Counted from the stretch's first letter, positions 50,157-60,194 are shown. The stretch is DNA of 64,000 bases from Nitratireductor soli (GCF_001050155.1 NZ_LFVY01000003.1:186001-250000), one strand, 5' to 3'. Notes: generated by a model from the letters alone, not told the origin. A program made the numbers and translations.

Positions 50157-51617
50157 ATGCCGTCCCGTCTCAGCCTCACCCAGTTCGCAAACCTGCCGGT
50201 AGGCGTTGACCGCCCGGCCTATGATCCACACACGGTCACGCCAGGCATCGTGCATGTCGGCGTCGGCGCGTTTCATCGCGCCCATCAGGCCGCCTATGTG
50301 GATGCCTGCCTCGCCGATGGAGACCTCGGCTGGGGCATCCTCGGCGTCTCCCTTCGCAGCCCGGCCATGCGCGACGCACTTGCGCCGCAGGATTGGCTCT
50401 ACACGCTGGCGACAGGGCACGCCTCCGGCGAAAAGCTGGCCGTGATCGGTTCCCTGACGCAGATTCTGGTCGCGCCTGAGGATCCGGAAGCGGTCATCGC
50501 CGCCATGGCCCGGCCCGAAACGCGCCTCGTCACACTCACGGTGACGGAGAAAGCCTATCCCCGAAAACCGGATGGCAGCCTCGACACTGGCGACCCGACC
50601 GTCGCCGCGGACCTCGCCAACCCGTCGCGCCCGGTCGGCATTCTCGGTTTTCTCGTCGAGGCTCTTGCGTGGCGCCATGCCGCCGGCGTGCCGCCGTTCA
50701 CCGTTCTTTCGTGCGACAACCTGCCGGCCAACGGCGCGACGCTGCGCAGACTCGCGATCGCCTTCGCGGCCCTGCGCGACCCGGCGCTGGCCCGACATGT
50801 CGAGCGGGATGTCGCGTTTCCCTCCAGCATGGTGGACCGCATCGTTCCGGCAACGACGGACGCCGACCGGCTACGCATCGCGCAGGCTCTCGGCGTGGAA
50901 GACGCCTGGCCCGTCGTCACCGAACCCTTCATGCAATGGGTCGTGGAAGACAATTTTCCGCTGGGCCGGCCGGCCTGGGAACGCCACGGCGTTGAGATGG
51001 TCGCCGACGTCGCTCCCTTCGAGGAGATGAAGCTCCGGCTCCTGAACGGCGCGCATTCCGCACTCGCCTATGCGGGACAGCTCCTCGGTCGCGAGACGGT
51101 TGCCGATGCCATCGCCGATCCCCTGATCCAATGCTTCGTCCAGGGATTGTGGCGTGAATCCGCCGAGACCCTGTCGGGCGGGGCCGGGCTTGCGCCGGAT
51201 GCATACACCGCGCGGCTTGCCGAGCGCTTCGCCAATCCGGCGCTGCGCCATCGCACCGCGCAGATCGCCAATGACGGCTCGCAGAAACTGCCGCAGCGTT
51301 TCATCAGCCCGCTGCTCGAACGGCTCGAAGCGGGCAGGAGCGCGCCGCATCTCGCCGCCGGCATCGCACTGTGGATTGCAGCGCTTTCCCGCCGGAGCGA
51401 TCCGCCCGCATTCACCGATCCGCTCGATGAACGGTTGAAAGCGGCATTCGCGGAAACCGGCGAACCCACAGAAACAGTCGCTGCGATCCTGAAGGCGGCC
51501 GGTTTCAACGACGCCGACAGCTACCTCCCGGCCGTTGCGGCAGCCTATCGGCGCATGAAGGAAGACGGCATCGCCGAGGCGCTTGCGCATTGCTCTCAAG
51601 GAGACACGACACGATGA
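50157..51617 (+). CDS. uxuB: fructuronate reductase/mannitol dehydrogenase family
   Basis: A 486-residue polyol dehydrogenase of the long-chain mannitol family. It starts with GIVHVGVGAFHRAHQAAY (nucleotide-binding, about 31-48), then LRSPAMRDAL, and has the catalytic KLRLLNGAHSALAYAG block near 291-306 with the family lysine. The link to mannonate dehydratase (overlap 4 bases) identifies it as the fructuronate reductase that makes D-mannonate rather than as a mannitol enzyme. Confidence 0.9.
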   Translation: MPSRLSLTQFANLPVGVDRPAYDPHTVTPGIVHVGVGAFHRAHQAAYVDACLADGDLGWGILGVSLRSPAMRDALAPQDWLYTLATGHASGEKLAVIGSLTQILVAPEDPEAVIAAMARPETRLVTLTVTEKAYPRKPDGSLDTGDPTVAADLANPSRPVGILGFLVEALAWRHAAGVPPFTVLSCDNLPANGATLRRLAIAFAALRDPALARHVERDVAFPSSMVDRIVPATTDADRLRIAQALGVEDAWPVVTEPFMQWVVEDNFPLGRPAWERHGVEMVADVAPFEEMKLRLLNGAHSALAYAGQLLGRETVADAIADPLIQCFVQGLWRESAETLSGGAGLAPDAYTARLAERFANPALRHRTAQIANDGSQKLPQRFISPLLERLEAGRSAPHLAAGIALWIAALSRRSDPPAFTDPLDERLKAAFAETGEPTETVAAILKAAGFNDADSYLPAVAAAYRRMKEDGIAEALAHCSQGDTTR

Positions 51618-52774
51618 AGCAGACCTGGCGCTGGTTCGGTCCCGATGACCCGGTGACGCTCGCGCATGTGCGGCAGGCAGGCGCCACGGGCGTCGTCACC
51701 GCCCTGCATCATCTCAATGATGGACGGGCCTGGCCGCAGGACGAGATCGACAAGCGCAAGCGCAAAATCGAGGATGCCGGCCTCGACTGGTCCGTCGTCG
51801 AAAGCATCATCGTGCATGAGCACGTCAAGACGCGCAGCGGCGACTTCCGCGCCCTGATCGACAATTACAAGACCTCGATCCGCAATGTCGCCCGCGCCGG
51901 CGTGCGCACCGTCTGCTACAACTTCATGGCCATCACCGACTGGACGCGCACGGATCTCGATTACCCGATGCCGCATGGCGGCACTGCGCTGCGCTTCGAC
52001 GCGGTGGAATTCTGCGTCTACGACGTTTTCGTTCTCAAGCGTGCGGGTGCGGAGGCGGATCATCCGGCCGAGCGCATGGCCGCTGCGCGCGAACGTCTCA
52101 AGACGATGAGCGAAAGCGATCTGGCGCGTCTCGAGCGCAATCTCATCGAATGGGTTCCGGCGCGCGAGTTCGTCTACGACCGCCAAAGCTTCGGGCGCAT
52201 GCTCGACACCTATCGCGATGTCTCAGCCGATGGCCTGCGCGAGAACCTCGCAGAATTTCTGCAAGCGATCCTGCCGGTCGCGGAGGAGGAAGGCGTGGCG
52301 ATGGCAATCCATCCCGACGACCCCCCCTTTCCGCTCTTCGGCCTGCCGCGCATCGTCTCGACACAGGACGACCTGCAGGCACTGCTTGCCGGCACGCCCT
52401 CGCCGGCCAACGGAGTGACTTTCTGCACGGGCTCGCTGGGTGCAAACGCGGCCAACGATCTGCCCGCTATGGCCGAGGCGCTGGGACCCAATATTCACTT
52501 CGTCCATTTGCGCAATGTCACCCGCGAAGCCGACGGGTCCTTCCACGAAGCCGAGCACCTGGACGGCGATACCGACATGATTGTAGTGGTGGCCGCATTG
52601 TTGCGCGAAGAGCGACGGCGCGGCACCCAGATACCCATGCGCCCGGACCACGGGCACGCCATTCTTGACGATCTCGGCAAGCGCGTGAATCCGGGCTACT
52701 CCGCCATCGGCAGGCTCAAAGGGTTGGCCGAGCTGCGCGGCGTCATGCGAACCCTCGAGAAAGTCGGGTACTGA
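51614..52774 (+). CDS. uxuA: mannonate dehydratase
   Basis: A 386-residue enzyme that dehydrates D-mannonate to 2-keto-3-deoxygluconate. Blocks include the MKQTWRWFGPDDPV start, AGVRTVCYNFMAITDWTR, MAIHPDDPPFPLFGLPRI with metal-binding His/Asp, FCTGSLGA and IPMRPDHGHAILDD. It is the last gene of the LacI-controlled operon. Hexuronate isomerase (UxaC) and KDG kinase are not in this window. Confidence 0.95.
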   Translation: MKQTWRWFGPDDPVTLAHVRQAGATGVVTALHHLNDGRAWPQDEIDKRKRKIEDAGLDWSVVESIIVHEHVKTRSGDFRALIDNYKTSIRNVARAGVRTVCYNFMAITDWTRTDLDYPMPHGGTALRFDAVEFCVYDVFVLKRAGAEADHPAERMAAARERLKTMSESDLARLERNLIEWVPAREFVYDRQSFGRMLDTYRDVSADGLRENLAEFLQAILPVAEEEGVAMAIHPDDPPFPLFGLPRIVSTQDDLQALLAGTPSPANGVTFCTGSLGANAANDLPAMAEALGPNIHFVHLRNVTREADGSFHEAEHLDGDTDMIVVVAALLREERRRGTQIPMRPDHGHAILDDLGKRVNPGYSAIGRLKGLAELRGVMRTLEKVGY

Positions 52775-52778
52775 CTGA

Positions 52779-52798
52779 CCGGCGTTTCCAATCGCCGG
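52779..52798. terminator. weak terminator-like hairpin after uxuA
   Basis: CCGGCG (52779-52784) and CGCCGG (52793-52798) form a 6-bp GC stem with an 8-base loop in the short gap between the convergent uxuA and AraC-type genes. No T run follows, so termination here is only plausible. Confidence 0.4.
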
Positions 52799-52855
52799 AA
52801 CGGCATCTCATGAGTGTCGTGAAACGTGCCCCAGCCCAGCGAGTTTCAGTTTCGG

Positions 52856-53812
52856 TTATTGTGCCGAAGCCATCCGCCGTCGGTACTCACCGGGTGCGCA
52901 CCCCACCTGCTGTTTGAAGAGGCGCGAGAAATGCGCCACGTCGCCAAAACCGCGACGGAAGCAGATCTCGGCAATCGACAATTTCGTTCCGGAAGCGCGC
53001 AGATCCGCTTTCACTGCCTCGATGCGCAGGTCGCGTACCCACTGCCCCAATGTGCGTTCGGTGTCGCGGAACAGTTCATGCAGATAGCGCACGGAAATGC
53101 CGCAGCACCGCGCGATCAGGTCGGGGTCGAGCTCGCGCCGGTGTAGATTGGCGCGGACGAAATGCTCGACGCGGCTCAAATGTCCGGCGCGAACCGAGGA
53201 GCCACCCGAAGTCAGGGTGCGCTCATCGGCATGGATCGACAGCGCGAGCAGGTCGACGAGCTGCAGGCCGACCGCCTCGCGCGCCTCCTCTCCCATCGCT
53301 TCGAAGCGCTGCGGGATATGGTGGAGCATATCCACGAAGAGGCCGGAAATCCCGCCTCGCGCCATGAACTGCATGCCGCAGAAACGGTCCGGCGCACGAA
53401 TGCGGCCGCTAAGCGCCGACGCCTCGACCTTCATGACCCAGAGGTCCGCGCGCGCGCTGTAACTGAATTCATAGGGCTCGTGACTGCGCTCTATGATGTA
53501 GCCGCCCGGCTTGCAATAAACCTCCCGCCCGGACTGGGCGAAATAGACTTCCGAGCGCACAGGAATGGTGATCAGCAGGTGCTCCTGCTCGTTGCAGGCA
53601 AGATGACGCTGAAGACGATGGTAGGAGAGCGCCTCGGAGCGCAGGCGCGAGAGCGACACGCCGCCAAGCAACCACTCCTCGAGCCGGCCGCCGAATTGCT
53701 CCGGCTCTCTGAAACGAAGATCGAGCGGGAAATAAGCCTGCGCAATCGCCTGGTGCCAGTGCACGCTGCGATTTGCAGGATCAACACCGCCTGTCGAAAT
53801 CAGTGTCTTCAT
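52856..53812 (-). CDS. AraC-family transcriptional regulator
   Basis: A 318-residue regulator with an AraC-binding-like N-terminal domain (about 1-190) and two C-terminal helix-turn-helices (PDLIARCCGISVRYLHELF and KLSIAEICFRRGFGDVAHFSR, followed by FKQQVGCAPGEYRR). The ATG at 53812 is used because GGGAG precedes it and upstream codons look non-coding. It is divergent from hyuB, so it probably activates the hydantoinase genes. The inducer is unknown. Confidence 0.88.
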   Translation of the reverse strand: MKTLISTGGVDPANRSVHWHQAIAQAYFPLDLRFREPEQFGGRLEEWLLGGVSLSRLRSEALSYHRLQRHLACNEQEHLLITIPVRSEVYFAQSGREVYCKPGGYIIERSHEPYEFSYSARADLWVMKVEASALSGRIRAPDRFCGMQFMARGGISGLFVDMLHHIPQRFEAMGEEAREAVGLQLVDLLALSIHADERTLTSGGSSVRAGHLSRVEHFVRANLHRRELDPDLIARCCGISVRYLHELFRDTERTLGQWVRDLRIEAVKADLRASGTKLSIAEICFRRGFGDVAHFSRLFKQQVGCAPGEYRRRMASAQ

Positions 53813-54030
53813 CCCAGCAATCTCCCATGAAGAGAGTATGACAGACCGGGCTCGAGCACAAATGCATGCGCGCGATTGTGCGCTCACCGACAATAAAACC
53901 CGCACTCACACGCAAAGACATCCGCCGCCCGACATTCCTACTGTGGATGCCGGAGCAAAAACAAACAGGACTATGTGGAGGAGGTTCGTGCGCGCACGGC
54001 GGATTCCGCTCGTCCGTGAAAGGCACGAGG

Positions 54031-55809
54031 ATGGAAAAGATCGTCACAAAGCCGAACGCCAGCGACAAGTCCGAGGTCGACCCGATCACGCTCTCCGTGG
54101 TGCGCGGCATTCTCGAAACAACACAGCGCGAGATGACGCTGTCGCTTGAAAAGACCGCCCGGTCGAGTGTTTTCAACCTGGCACACGACTATTCGACGGC
54201 GCTTTTCAACGCGACACCGGAGATGATCCTGCAGGGGCAGGACATCCCGATCCACCTGGGATCGCTCATTCCCGCCATGAAGGTGGTGGCCAACTATTTT
54301 GCCGACGACATCCATGAAGGCGACCTGTTCCTGCACAACGATCCTGCCTATGGCGGCAGCCACGCCATCGATGTCTGCATGTACAAGCCGGTTTTCTACA
54401 AGGGCAAGCTGGTCTTCTGGACCGTCTGCAAGGGGCACCTGACCGACATCGGCGGCCCGGTGCCGGCAGGCTACAATCCGGAGGCCAAGGAAATCTATGC
54501 CGAGTGCCTGCGCATCCCGCCCATCAGGATCTGGGACAAGGGCAAGCCGCGCAACGACCTGCTCAACATGCTCCTGACCAACATGCGGGCGCGGCGCGAC
54601 CAGGAAGGCGATTTCAACGCGCTGATCGGCGCCTGCCAGGTGGGCGAACGCAACCTGACCCGCATGCTCGACAAATATGGCGAGGAACAGGTTGACGCCT
54701 GCATCGCGGAACTGCTCGCCATGGCCGAGCGCCAGATGCGCACGCTGATCAGGTCCGTGCCTGACGGCAGCTATGAGGGAACCGCTGTGCTCGAGGATGC
54801 GGGCCACGGTTTCGGCGATTTCGACATCACGGCGAGGGTCACAATCAAAGACGACAACTGCCACATCGAGATATCGAGCCCGCCGCAAATCCCCTACTTC
54901 ATCAATTCCTACGAGGGAAATTCCTATTCGGGCGTGTATCTCGGCCTGATGATGTTCGCGCAGCTCCCACCGCCCTACAATGAAGGGCTTTATCGCTGCG
55001 TAAGCGTGAACATGGGGCCGAAGGGCACGTTGTGCAATGCCAAGGAACCGGCGCCGCACATGAACTGCACCACGACGCCGATGGAGACGCTGACGGACGC
55101 CGTGCGGCTTGCTTTCGAGCAGGCAGTGCCATCCAAGGTCGCCGCCTCCTGGGGGCACGCCAACGGCCTGAACGTGGCCGGCTGGGACAAGCGCCACGAC
55201 GAGGAATACGTGACCATGGTGCTGGCCACCATCATCTCCGGCGCGGGCGCGACGCCGCAGCAGGACGGATGGCACGCCTGCGGACCGGAATGCTGCTTTG
55301 GCGCGCTGACCTCCGGCGATGTGGAGCTTCTCGAACACTCCTATCCGATCATCATCCACCGCTACTCGCTGATGACCGACAGCGGCGGCGCGGGCATGTA
55401 TCGCGGCGGTTCCGGAACCGCCTGGGAGGTCGAGCCGCTCGACAGCGAAATGACCTTCATCATGTTCGGCGAAGGACGGCGCATCCCCGCGCTCGGAGCG
55501 GCCGGTGCGGCTTCCAAGATGATCGACACGAAGGTCGGCCGGCTGGAGCTGAAGCGTGACGGCCAGATCGAAACGATCCGCGACAACACGATCGGCGTCA
55601 TCAAACCCGGCGAGACGGTGACCAACATGAACCCCGGCGGCGGCGGCTATGGCGACCCGATGAAGCGACCCGTGGAGAAGGTGCTGGCGGACATCTCGCT
55701 CGGTCTGGTCTCCATCGAGGGCGCGCGGCGCGACTATGGCGTGGTCATCGAGAATGCAGAAACCCTGAAGGTCGATCTGGACGCAACGCACAAGCTGCGT
55801 GCCGCCTGA
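54031..55809 (+). CDS. hyuB: N-methylhydantoinase B/5-oxoprolinase B-type subunit
   Basis: A 592-residue HyuB-family protein, half of an ATP-dependent amidohydrolase that opens hydantoin-like or oxoproline rings. The family blocks DPITLSVVRGILETTQREM, QGQDIPIHLGSL, DLFLHNDPAYGGSHAID and GGGGYGDPMKRP are in order. An upstream ATG at 53866 would add a basic leader without conservation; ATG 54031 is preferred. hyuA follows, overlapping the stop in one possible start. The exact lactam or ureide is unknown. Confidence 0.92.
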   Translation: MEKIVTKPNASDKSEVDPITLSVVRGILETTQREMTLSLEKTARSSVFNLAHDYSTALFNATPEMILQGQDIPIHLGSLIPAMKVVANYFADDIHEGDLFLHNDPAYGGSHAIDVCMYKPVFYKGKLVFWTVCKGHLTDIGGPVPAGYNPEAKEIYAECLRIPPIRIWDKGKPRNDLLNMLLTNMRARRDQEGDFNALIGACQVGERNLTRMLDKYGEEQVDACIAELLAMAERQMRTLIRSVPDGSYEGTAVLEDAGHGFGDFDITARVTIKDDNCHIEISSPPQIPYFINSYEGNSYSGVYLGLMMFAQLPPPYNEGLYRCVSVNMGPKGTLCNAKEPAPHMNCTTTPMETLTDAVRLAFEQAVPSKVAASWGHANGLNVAGWDKRHDEEYVTMVLATIISGAGATPQQDGWHACGPECCFGALTSGDVELLEHSYPIIIHRYSLMTDSGGAGMYRGGSGTAWEVEPLDSEMTFIMFGEGRRIPALGAAGAASKMIDTKVGRLELKRDGQIETIRDNTIGVIKPGETVTNMNPGGGGYGDPMKRPVEKVLADISLGLVSIEGARRDYGVVIENAETLKVDLDATHKLRAA

Positions 55810-55837
55810 TCCCACCCGATTCAAGGACACGAAACCC

Positions 55838-57916
55838 ATGGACAGCAAATATCGTCTCGGCATCGATGCCGGCGGCACCTTCACCGACTTCGTTCTTGCC
55901 GAACAGACCGGCGGCAGCCGCCTCTACAAGACCCTCTCCACTCCGGCCGATCCCACGCAGGCGATCCGCAACGGGCTGGCGCTGATCGCAGAAGATCTGG
56001 GCGTCGCGCTGGAGGAGATCATCCCCAACTGCGACCTGTGCATCAACGGCACGACGGTTGGTCTCAACGCGCTCATCCAGCACAAGGGCGCGCGCACCGG
56101 CCTGATCTGCACCGCAGGCCACGAAGATTCCATCGAGATCCGCAACGGCCACAAGGAGGATGGCTATCGCTACGACGCGGAATATCCGCCGGCGGTCATG
56201 CTGGTGCCGCGCAATCTGCGCAAGGGCGTGCGCGAGCGGGTGCTTTCAAACGGCGCGATCCGTACCCCGATGCAGGAGGACGATGTGCGGGAAGCCTGCC
56301 GCGCCTTCATCGAGAAGGGCGTCGAATCCGTCGCCATCTCCTTCGTCTGGTCTGTGCTGAGGCCGGAGCACGAACGGCGCGCGGCGGAAATCGTGCGTGA
56401 AATGATGCCGGATACACAGGTAACGGTCGGCTCGGAACTCTATCCGCAGGTGCGCGAGTACACCCGCACCTCGACCGCGATCACAAACGCCTATCTGGGG
56501 CCGATCCTGAAGAGCTATGTGACGGCGGTCGACGCCTATTTCCGCTCGCTTGGCGCGAAATCGCCGGTGCGCTACTTCCAGTCCAATGGTGGCCTGGCGG
56601 TGGGCGAGATCATGGCCGATCGCTCGGTCTACGCCATCAATTCGGGTCCTGCCTCCGCGCCCCGCGCGGGCCTGCATGTGACGGAACCTTTCGACGGCAA
56701 GAACGTGATCACCGTCGATATGGGCGGCACCTCCTTCGACATCACGCTCACCTATGACGGTGTGACCAATCTCAGCAAGAACATCGACTTCCTGCGCTAT
56801 CGCATCGGCGTGCCGATGATCCAGGTGGAAACGCTCGGCGCCGGTGGCGGTTCGATCGGCTGGATCGACGAAATGGGCCTGCTGCAAATGGGGCCGCAGA
56901 GCGCCGGGTCCGATCCGGGTCCGGCCTGCTACAGCCGGGGAGGCGTCGAGCCCACCACAACGGATGTGAACCTCGCGCTTGGTTATCTGAGTCCCGAAGG
57001 GCTGGTCGGCGGGAGGTTGCCGCTCGACAAGACGAAGGCGGAGCAAGCGATCCGCACGAAGATCGCCACGCCGTTGAATCTGAGCCTCGAAAAGGCTGCC
57101 TACGGCATGTTCACCATCGTCAACGCCAACATGGTCAACGGCATCCGCCGCGTTTCCATCGAGCGCGGCTATGATCCCCGCGACTTCGTGCTGGTGTGTG
57201 CGGGCGGCGCGACGGGCGCACACATCACCGCCATCGCGCGCGAGATGGGCATCACGCGCATCATCGTTCCCAAGCTTGCCTCGGGCCTGTGCGCCTTCGG
57301 CCAGATCATCTCGGACGTGAAATACAATCACATGGCCACCTGCCCGGTGCGGCTCGACAGCGACGAGGCCTATGAACGGGTGAACGCGCTGTTCAGGCAG
57401 ATCGAGGATGAAGGACGTCCGCGCCTCAGAAGCGACGGGTTCACCGATGACCGCATCCACATCCAGCGTAGTCTCGAGATGCGCTATGTGGGACAGGTGC
57501 ATGAATGCACGGTCGACGTGGAAACCTTCGACATCAATGCCGACACGGTCGAGCGGTTGAAGGACGCCTTCCACCGTCGCCACGAGCAGCTCTACACCTA
57601 TAGCGAGCCCAACAACACGGTCGAGGTGGTGAACATTGAGAGCACGCTTTACGGCGTGGTGAGCAAGCCTGGCACCATCCCGCTTGCGGCCGGCGGCGAC
57701 ACCGACGCCGCCCTCAAGGGAACGCGGATGGCAATCTTCTCCCGCGAGGGAGAACGCATCCGCACACCGGTCTATGACGGTACGAGGCTCGGGGCCGGCG
57801 ACCGCATCGAGGGACCTGCGATCATCGAGGAAGTAACGACGACGGTGGTGGTGGAGCCTGGCTGGACCGCCGATCTACATGAAAGCGGCTCCTACGTGAT
57901 CACAGCTTCGAAGTGA
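55838..57916 (+). CDS. hyuA: N-methylhydantoinase A/5-oxoprolinase A-type subunit
   Basis: A 692-residue HyuA-family ATPase subunit with the actin-like fold: phosphate-1 loop GIDAGGTFTDFVL near 7-19, phosphate-2 DMGGTSFDITL near 295-305 and the glycine-rich GAGGGSIGW and CAGGATGAH segments. Together with HyuB it cleaves a cyclic amide at the cost of ATP. AAGGA lies 11 bases before the ATG; an earlier start at 55799 overlaps hyuB. It is convergent with the asparaginase gene. Confidence 0.93.
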   Translation: MDSKYRLGIDAGGTFTDFVLAEQTGGSRLYKTLSTPADPTQAIRNGLALIAEDLGVALEEIIPNCDLCINGTTVGLNALIQHKGARTGLICTAGHEDSIEIRNGHKEDGYRYDAEYPPAVMLVPRNLRKGVRERVLSNGAIRTPMQEDDVREACRAFIEKGVESVAISFVWSVLRPEHERRAAEIVREMMPDTQVTVGSELYPQVREYTRTSTAITNAYLGPILKSYVTAVDAYFRSLGAKSPVRYFQSNGGLAVGEIMADRSVYAINSGPASAPRAGLHVTEPFDGKNVITVDMGGTSFDITLTYDGVTNLSKNIDFLRYRIGVPMIQVETLGAGGGSIGWIDEMGLLQMGPQSAGSDPGPACYSRGGVEPTTTDVNLALGYLSPEGLVGGRLPLDKTKAEQAIRTKIATPLNLSLEKAAYGMFTIVNANMVNGIRRVSIERGYDPRDFVLVCAGGATGAHITAIAREMGITRIIVPKLASGLCAFGQIISDVKYNHMATCPVRLDSDEAYERVNALFRQIEDEGRPRLRSDGFTDDRIHIQRSLEMRYVGQVHECTVDVETFDINADTVERLKDAFHRRHEQLYTYSEPNNTVEVVNIESTLYGVVSKPGTIPLAAGGDTDAALKGTRMAIFSREGERIRTPVYDGTRLGAGDRIEGPAIIEEVTTTVVVEPGWTADLHESGSYVITASK

Positions 57917-57934
57917 GCGGCAAGCCGCAGGCAA

Positions 57935-58930
57935 TCAGATAGCCGATATGCCCGCGGCACGCTCGAAATCGCGCCGGAACTGGTCCATCCCTTCTGCCCG
58001 CCCCAGAAGAACGGACGCCAGGATACGGGCCTTGAGGCCGCTCAGGTCTCCGGAGAACATGACGCCCGCATCCGCGAGATCCTTGCCGCCGCTGCCGCCG
58101 CCATAGATGGGACGAGTCCGACCCTCATGACAGCGCGAGGCGACGATGACGGGAACGCCCCGTTCGACGATCGGCGCGATCGCATCGGCAAAACCGTTGG
58201 GTGCATTGCCCCGGCCGAATGCCTCAATAACCACGGCGCGCGCACCGCGTGCGACGGCAAATTCCAGAAAGGCGGGAGAACTGCCCATCGCGAGCTTCAT
58301 CAGCTCGACTTCGGGCACCACCTCTTGCGCATCGACGTGAAAGCGCTGAGCGGGTTTACGGTAGACGAAGACATTCTTGCCATCCACCTCGCCGAGCTTG
58401 CCGTAGCCGTTCGAGCGGAACGTGTCGACGCGGGACGTGTGCGCCTTGGTCACCTCGCGCCCGGCATGGATATCCTGCTCGAAGACAATGACTGCGCCAA
58501 GCCCGCGCGCCTGCGGGGACGCCGCAACCCGCACGGCTTCTGCGATGTTGCGCGGACCATCCGTGTCCGGATCGCCGGCATGGCGCTGCGCGCCGGTGAA
58601 GACCACCGGCTTGTTGCTCGTGACGAGGAGGTCGGCCATATAGCAACTCTCCTCCATCGTATCCGTGCCATGCGTGACGACCACACCGTCGCACTCGGCG
58701 TCGGCGAGAACAGTATCGATGTGCTGCGCCAGCGAGAACGCCAATGGCAGATCGAAGGCGAAGCTGCCCACCGAACAGAAATCGTCCACCTCGATATCGA
58801 TGCCTTCAAGCGGATCGTGCAGGCGCGCCTTGAGCTCGGCGCCGCTCACATTGGCGACCACCCGGTCAGAGCCTTCCTTGCGGCTGGAGGCGATGGTGCC
58901 ACCGGTGGTGATCAGTCTGATTTTGCTCAT
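57935..58930 (-). CDS. L-asparaginase family protein
   Basis: A 331-residue amidohydrolase with the two catalytic threonine signatures: TTGGTIASSR at 8-17 and VVTHGTDTMEES at about 84-95, plus the lysine and tyrosine region. No signal peptide is seen, so it is cytoplasmic (type I-like location). It lies between the hydantoinase and ABC binding-protein genes and could hydrolyse asparagine, glutamine or a pathway amide such as an N-carbamoyl or succinamate product. Confidence 0.9.
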   Translation of the reverse strand: MSKIRLITTGGTIASSRKEGSDRVVANVSGAELKARLHDPLEGIDIEVDDFCSVGSFAFDLPLAFSLAQHIDTVLADAECDGVVVTHGTDTMEESCYMADLLVTSNKPVVFTGAQRHAGDPDTDGPRNIAEAVRVAASPQARGLGAVIVFEQDIHAGREVTKAHTSRVDTFRSNGYGKLGEVDGKNVFVYRKPAQRFHVDAQEVVPEVELMKLAMGSSPAFLEFAVARGARAVVIEAFGRGNAPNGFADAIAPIVERGVPVIVASRCHEGRTRPIYGGGSGGKDLADAGVMFSGDLSGLKARILASVLLGRAEGMDQFRRDFERAAGISAI

Positions 58931-58931
58931 A

Positions 58932-60185
58932 TCAGGATGCGTTCCGCATAAGGCCGTTCTTATCGGCCGGTTCCCTCACCAGTTCCGCCCAGCGGCGGAC
59001 CAGATAGTTGTGCTCGTCCATGGTGGTGTTCCAGAGAGCGATGTGCGAGGCGCGGTTCCAGTAGGAGCCGCCGGAGCGCAGTGCGCCGGGCTGGATGGCC
59101 GGGCTTCCCTCGGGATCGTTCAGCGCCGCCCGCGCTTCTTTCCCATCATACCAGTAATCCCATTCCTCGGCCCGCAGATGCTCGCGAACCCGCTCCGGAA
59201 CGGACATGTAATAGCCCTGTCGCGCAACGACGGAACCAGGCCAGCCGGAGATGAACCAGTTGAGATAGGCATAGCCCTGATCCAGCCGGTTGCCTTCGAG
59301 ATGGCGGGCAAGACAAAGCCCGCCATGCCAGGCGCGATAGCCTTCCACCGGCACAGCCTGACGGGTGCGCAGGTGACGGCTCTTCAACTGCACCGCGCTT
59401 GGCGACCACATGCTGGCGATCCACACATCACCGCGCTCCATCATTCTCGTGGCTTCCTGCGTGGTGCGCCAAAAGGAGGTGAAATGGCCGCCGGCCTTCA
59501 ACTCCAGAGCCAGATCGATCAGTTCGTCGATCTCCTCGATGCTCATATTGCCGAGATCCTTGAAGCTCATCTTCTTGGCGGCGCGCGCCGCAAGGGCGAT
59601 GTCGAAAATGCCGATGGCCGGTTCGTCAACGATGGAAACATGCCCGCGCCAGCGGGGATGCAAAAGCTCGGCCCATGAGCGCACTTCCGTATCCACATCG
59701 ATGCCGGTGACTGTCTGGTTAATGCCGAAGGAATCGAAATTGTGCACCGTCGGCAGCATCGAAATATGCGGCGTGGGCGCGGAGGATAGCGAATTGTCCT
59801 GCTGAACATAAAGTCGCGTGACCGGCGCATCACCGAAGCCCACAGGCGCCGAGGCATTGATGCAGCCCTTCTTGGTGAGATCGCTCACCTCGTTCCACAG
59901 ATCGATGCGTTCCAGGTCGATCCTTTGAACGGCGCGCCAGTGCCACACGATATCGAGGTTGTGAAAGCACTGGTCGTAAATGTCGTAGCGCTCCGGCTCG
60001 GTGGCCGCGATGCGCTGCGCCGTGACGAAATCATGCTGCTCGAAAACAAGCGCGAAGCCGAGATCCTTTTCGGCGCGTTCCTGAAGTTGGCGATAGGGCG
60101 TGACCTCCGTGCACAGCACGCGCAACGGCGCTGACTTGCGCATATGAACCGCCGGCGCTGCAGGCTTACCTTTGATCCTGCTCAC
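58932..60185 (-). CDS. PotD-like extracellular solute-binding protein without a signal peptide
   Basis: A 417-residue protein with the spermidine/putrescine-type binding fold: PLRVLCTEVTPYRQL start, YDIYDQCFHN, SWAELLHPRWRGHVSIVDEPAIGIFD and AYLNWFISGWPGSV. No hydrophobic signal sequence is present from the GTG start or from an internal ATG at 60143, so export by Sec is not expected. It may be a cytoplasmic ligand-binding or sensory paralogue, or the true start lies elsewhere. It ends 1 base before the asparaginase gene start. Confidence 0.75.
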   Translation of the reverse strand: MSRIKGKPAAPAVHMRKSAPLRVLCTEVTPYRQLQERAEKDLGFALVFEQHDFVTAQRIAATEPERYDIYDQCFHNLDIVWHWRAVQRIDLERIDLWNEVSDLTKKGCINASAPVGFGDAPVTRLYVQQDNSLSSAPTPHISMLPTVHNFDSFGINQTVTGIDVDTEVRSWAELLHPRWRGHVSIVDEPAIGIFDIALAARAAKKMSFKDLGNMSIEEIDELIDLALELKAGGHFTSFWRTTQEATRMMERGDVWIASMWSPSAVQLKSRHLRTRQAVPVEGYRAWHGGLCLARHLEGNRLDQGYAYLNWFISGWPGSVVARQGYYMSVPERVREHLRAEEWDYWYDGKEARAALNDPEGSPAIQPGALRSGGSYWNRASHIALWNTTMDEHNYLVRRWAELVREPADKNGLMRNAS

Positions 60186-60194
60186 ACCCGCACC

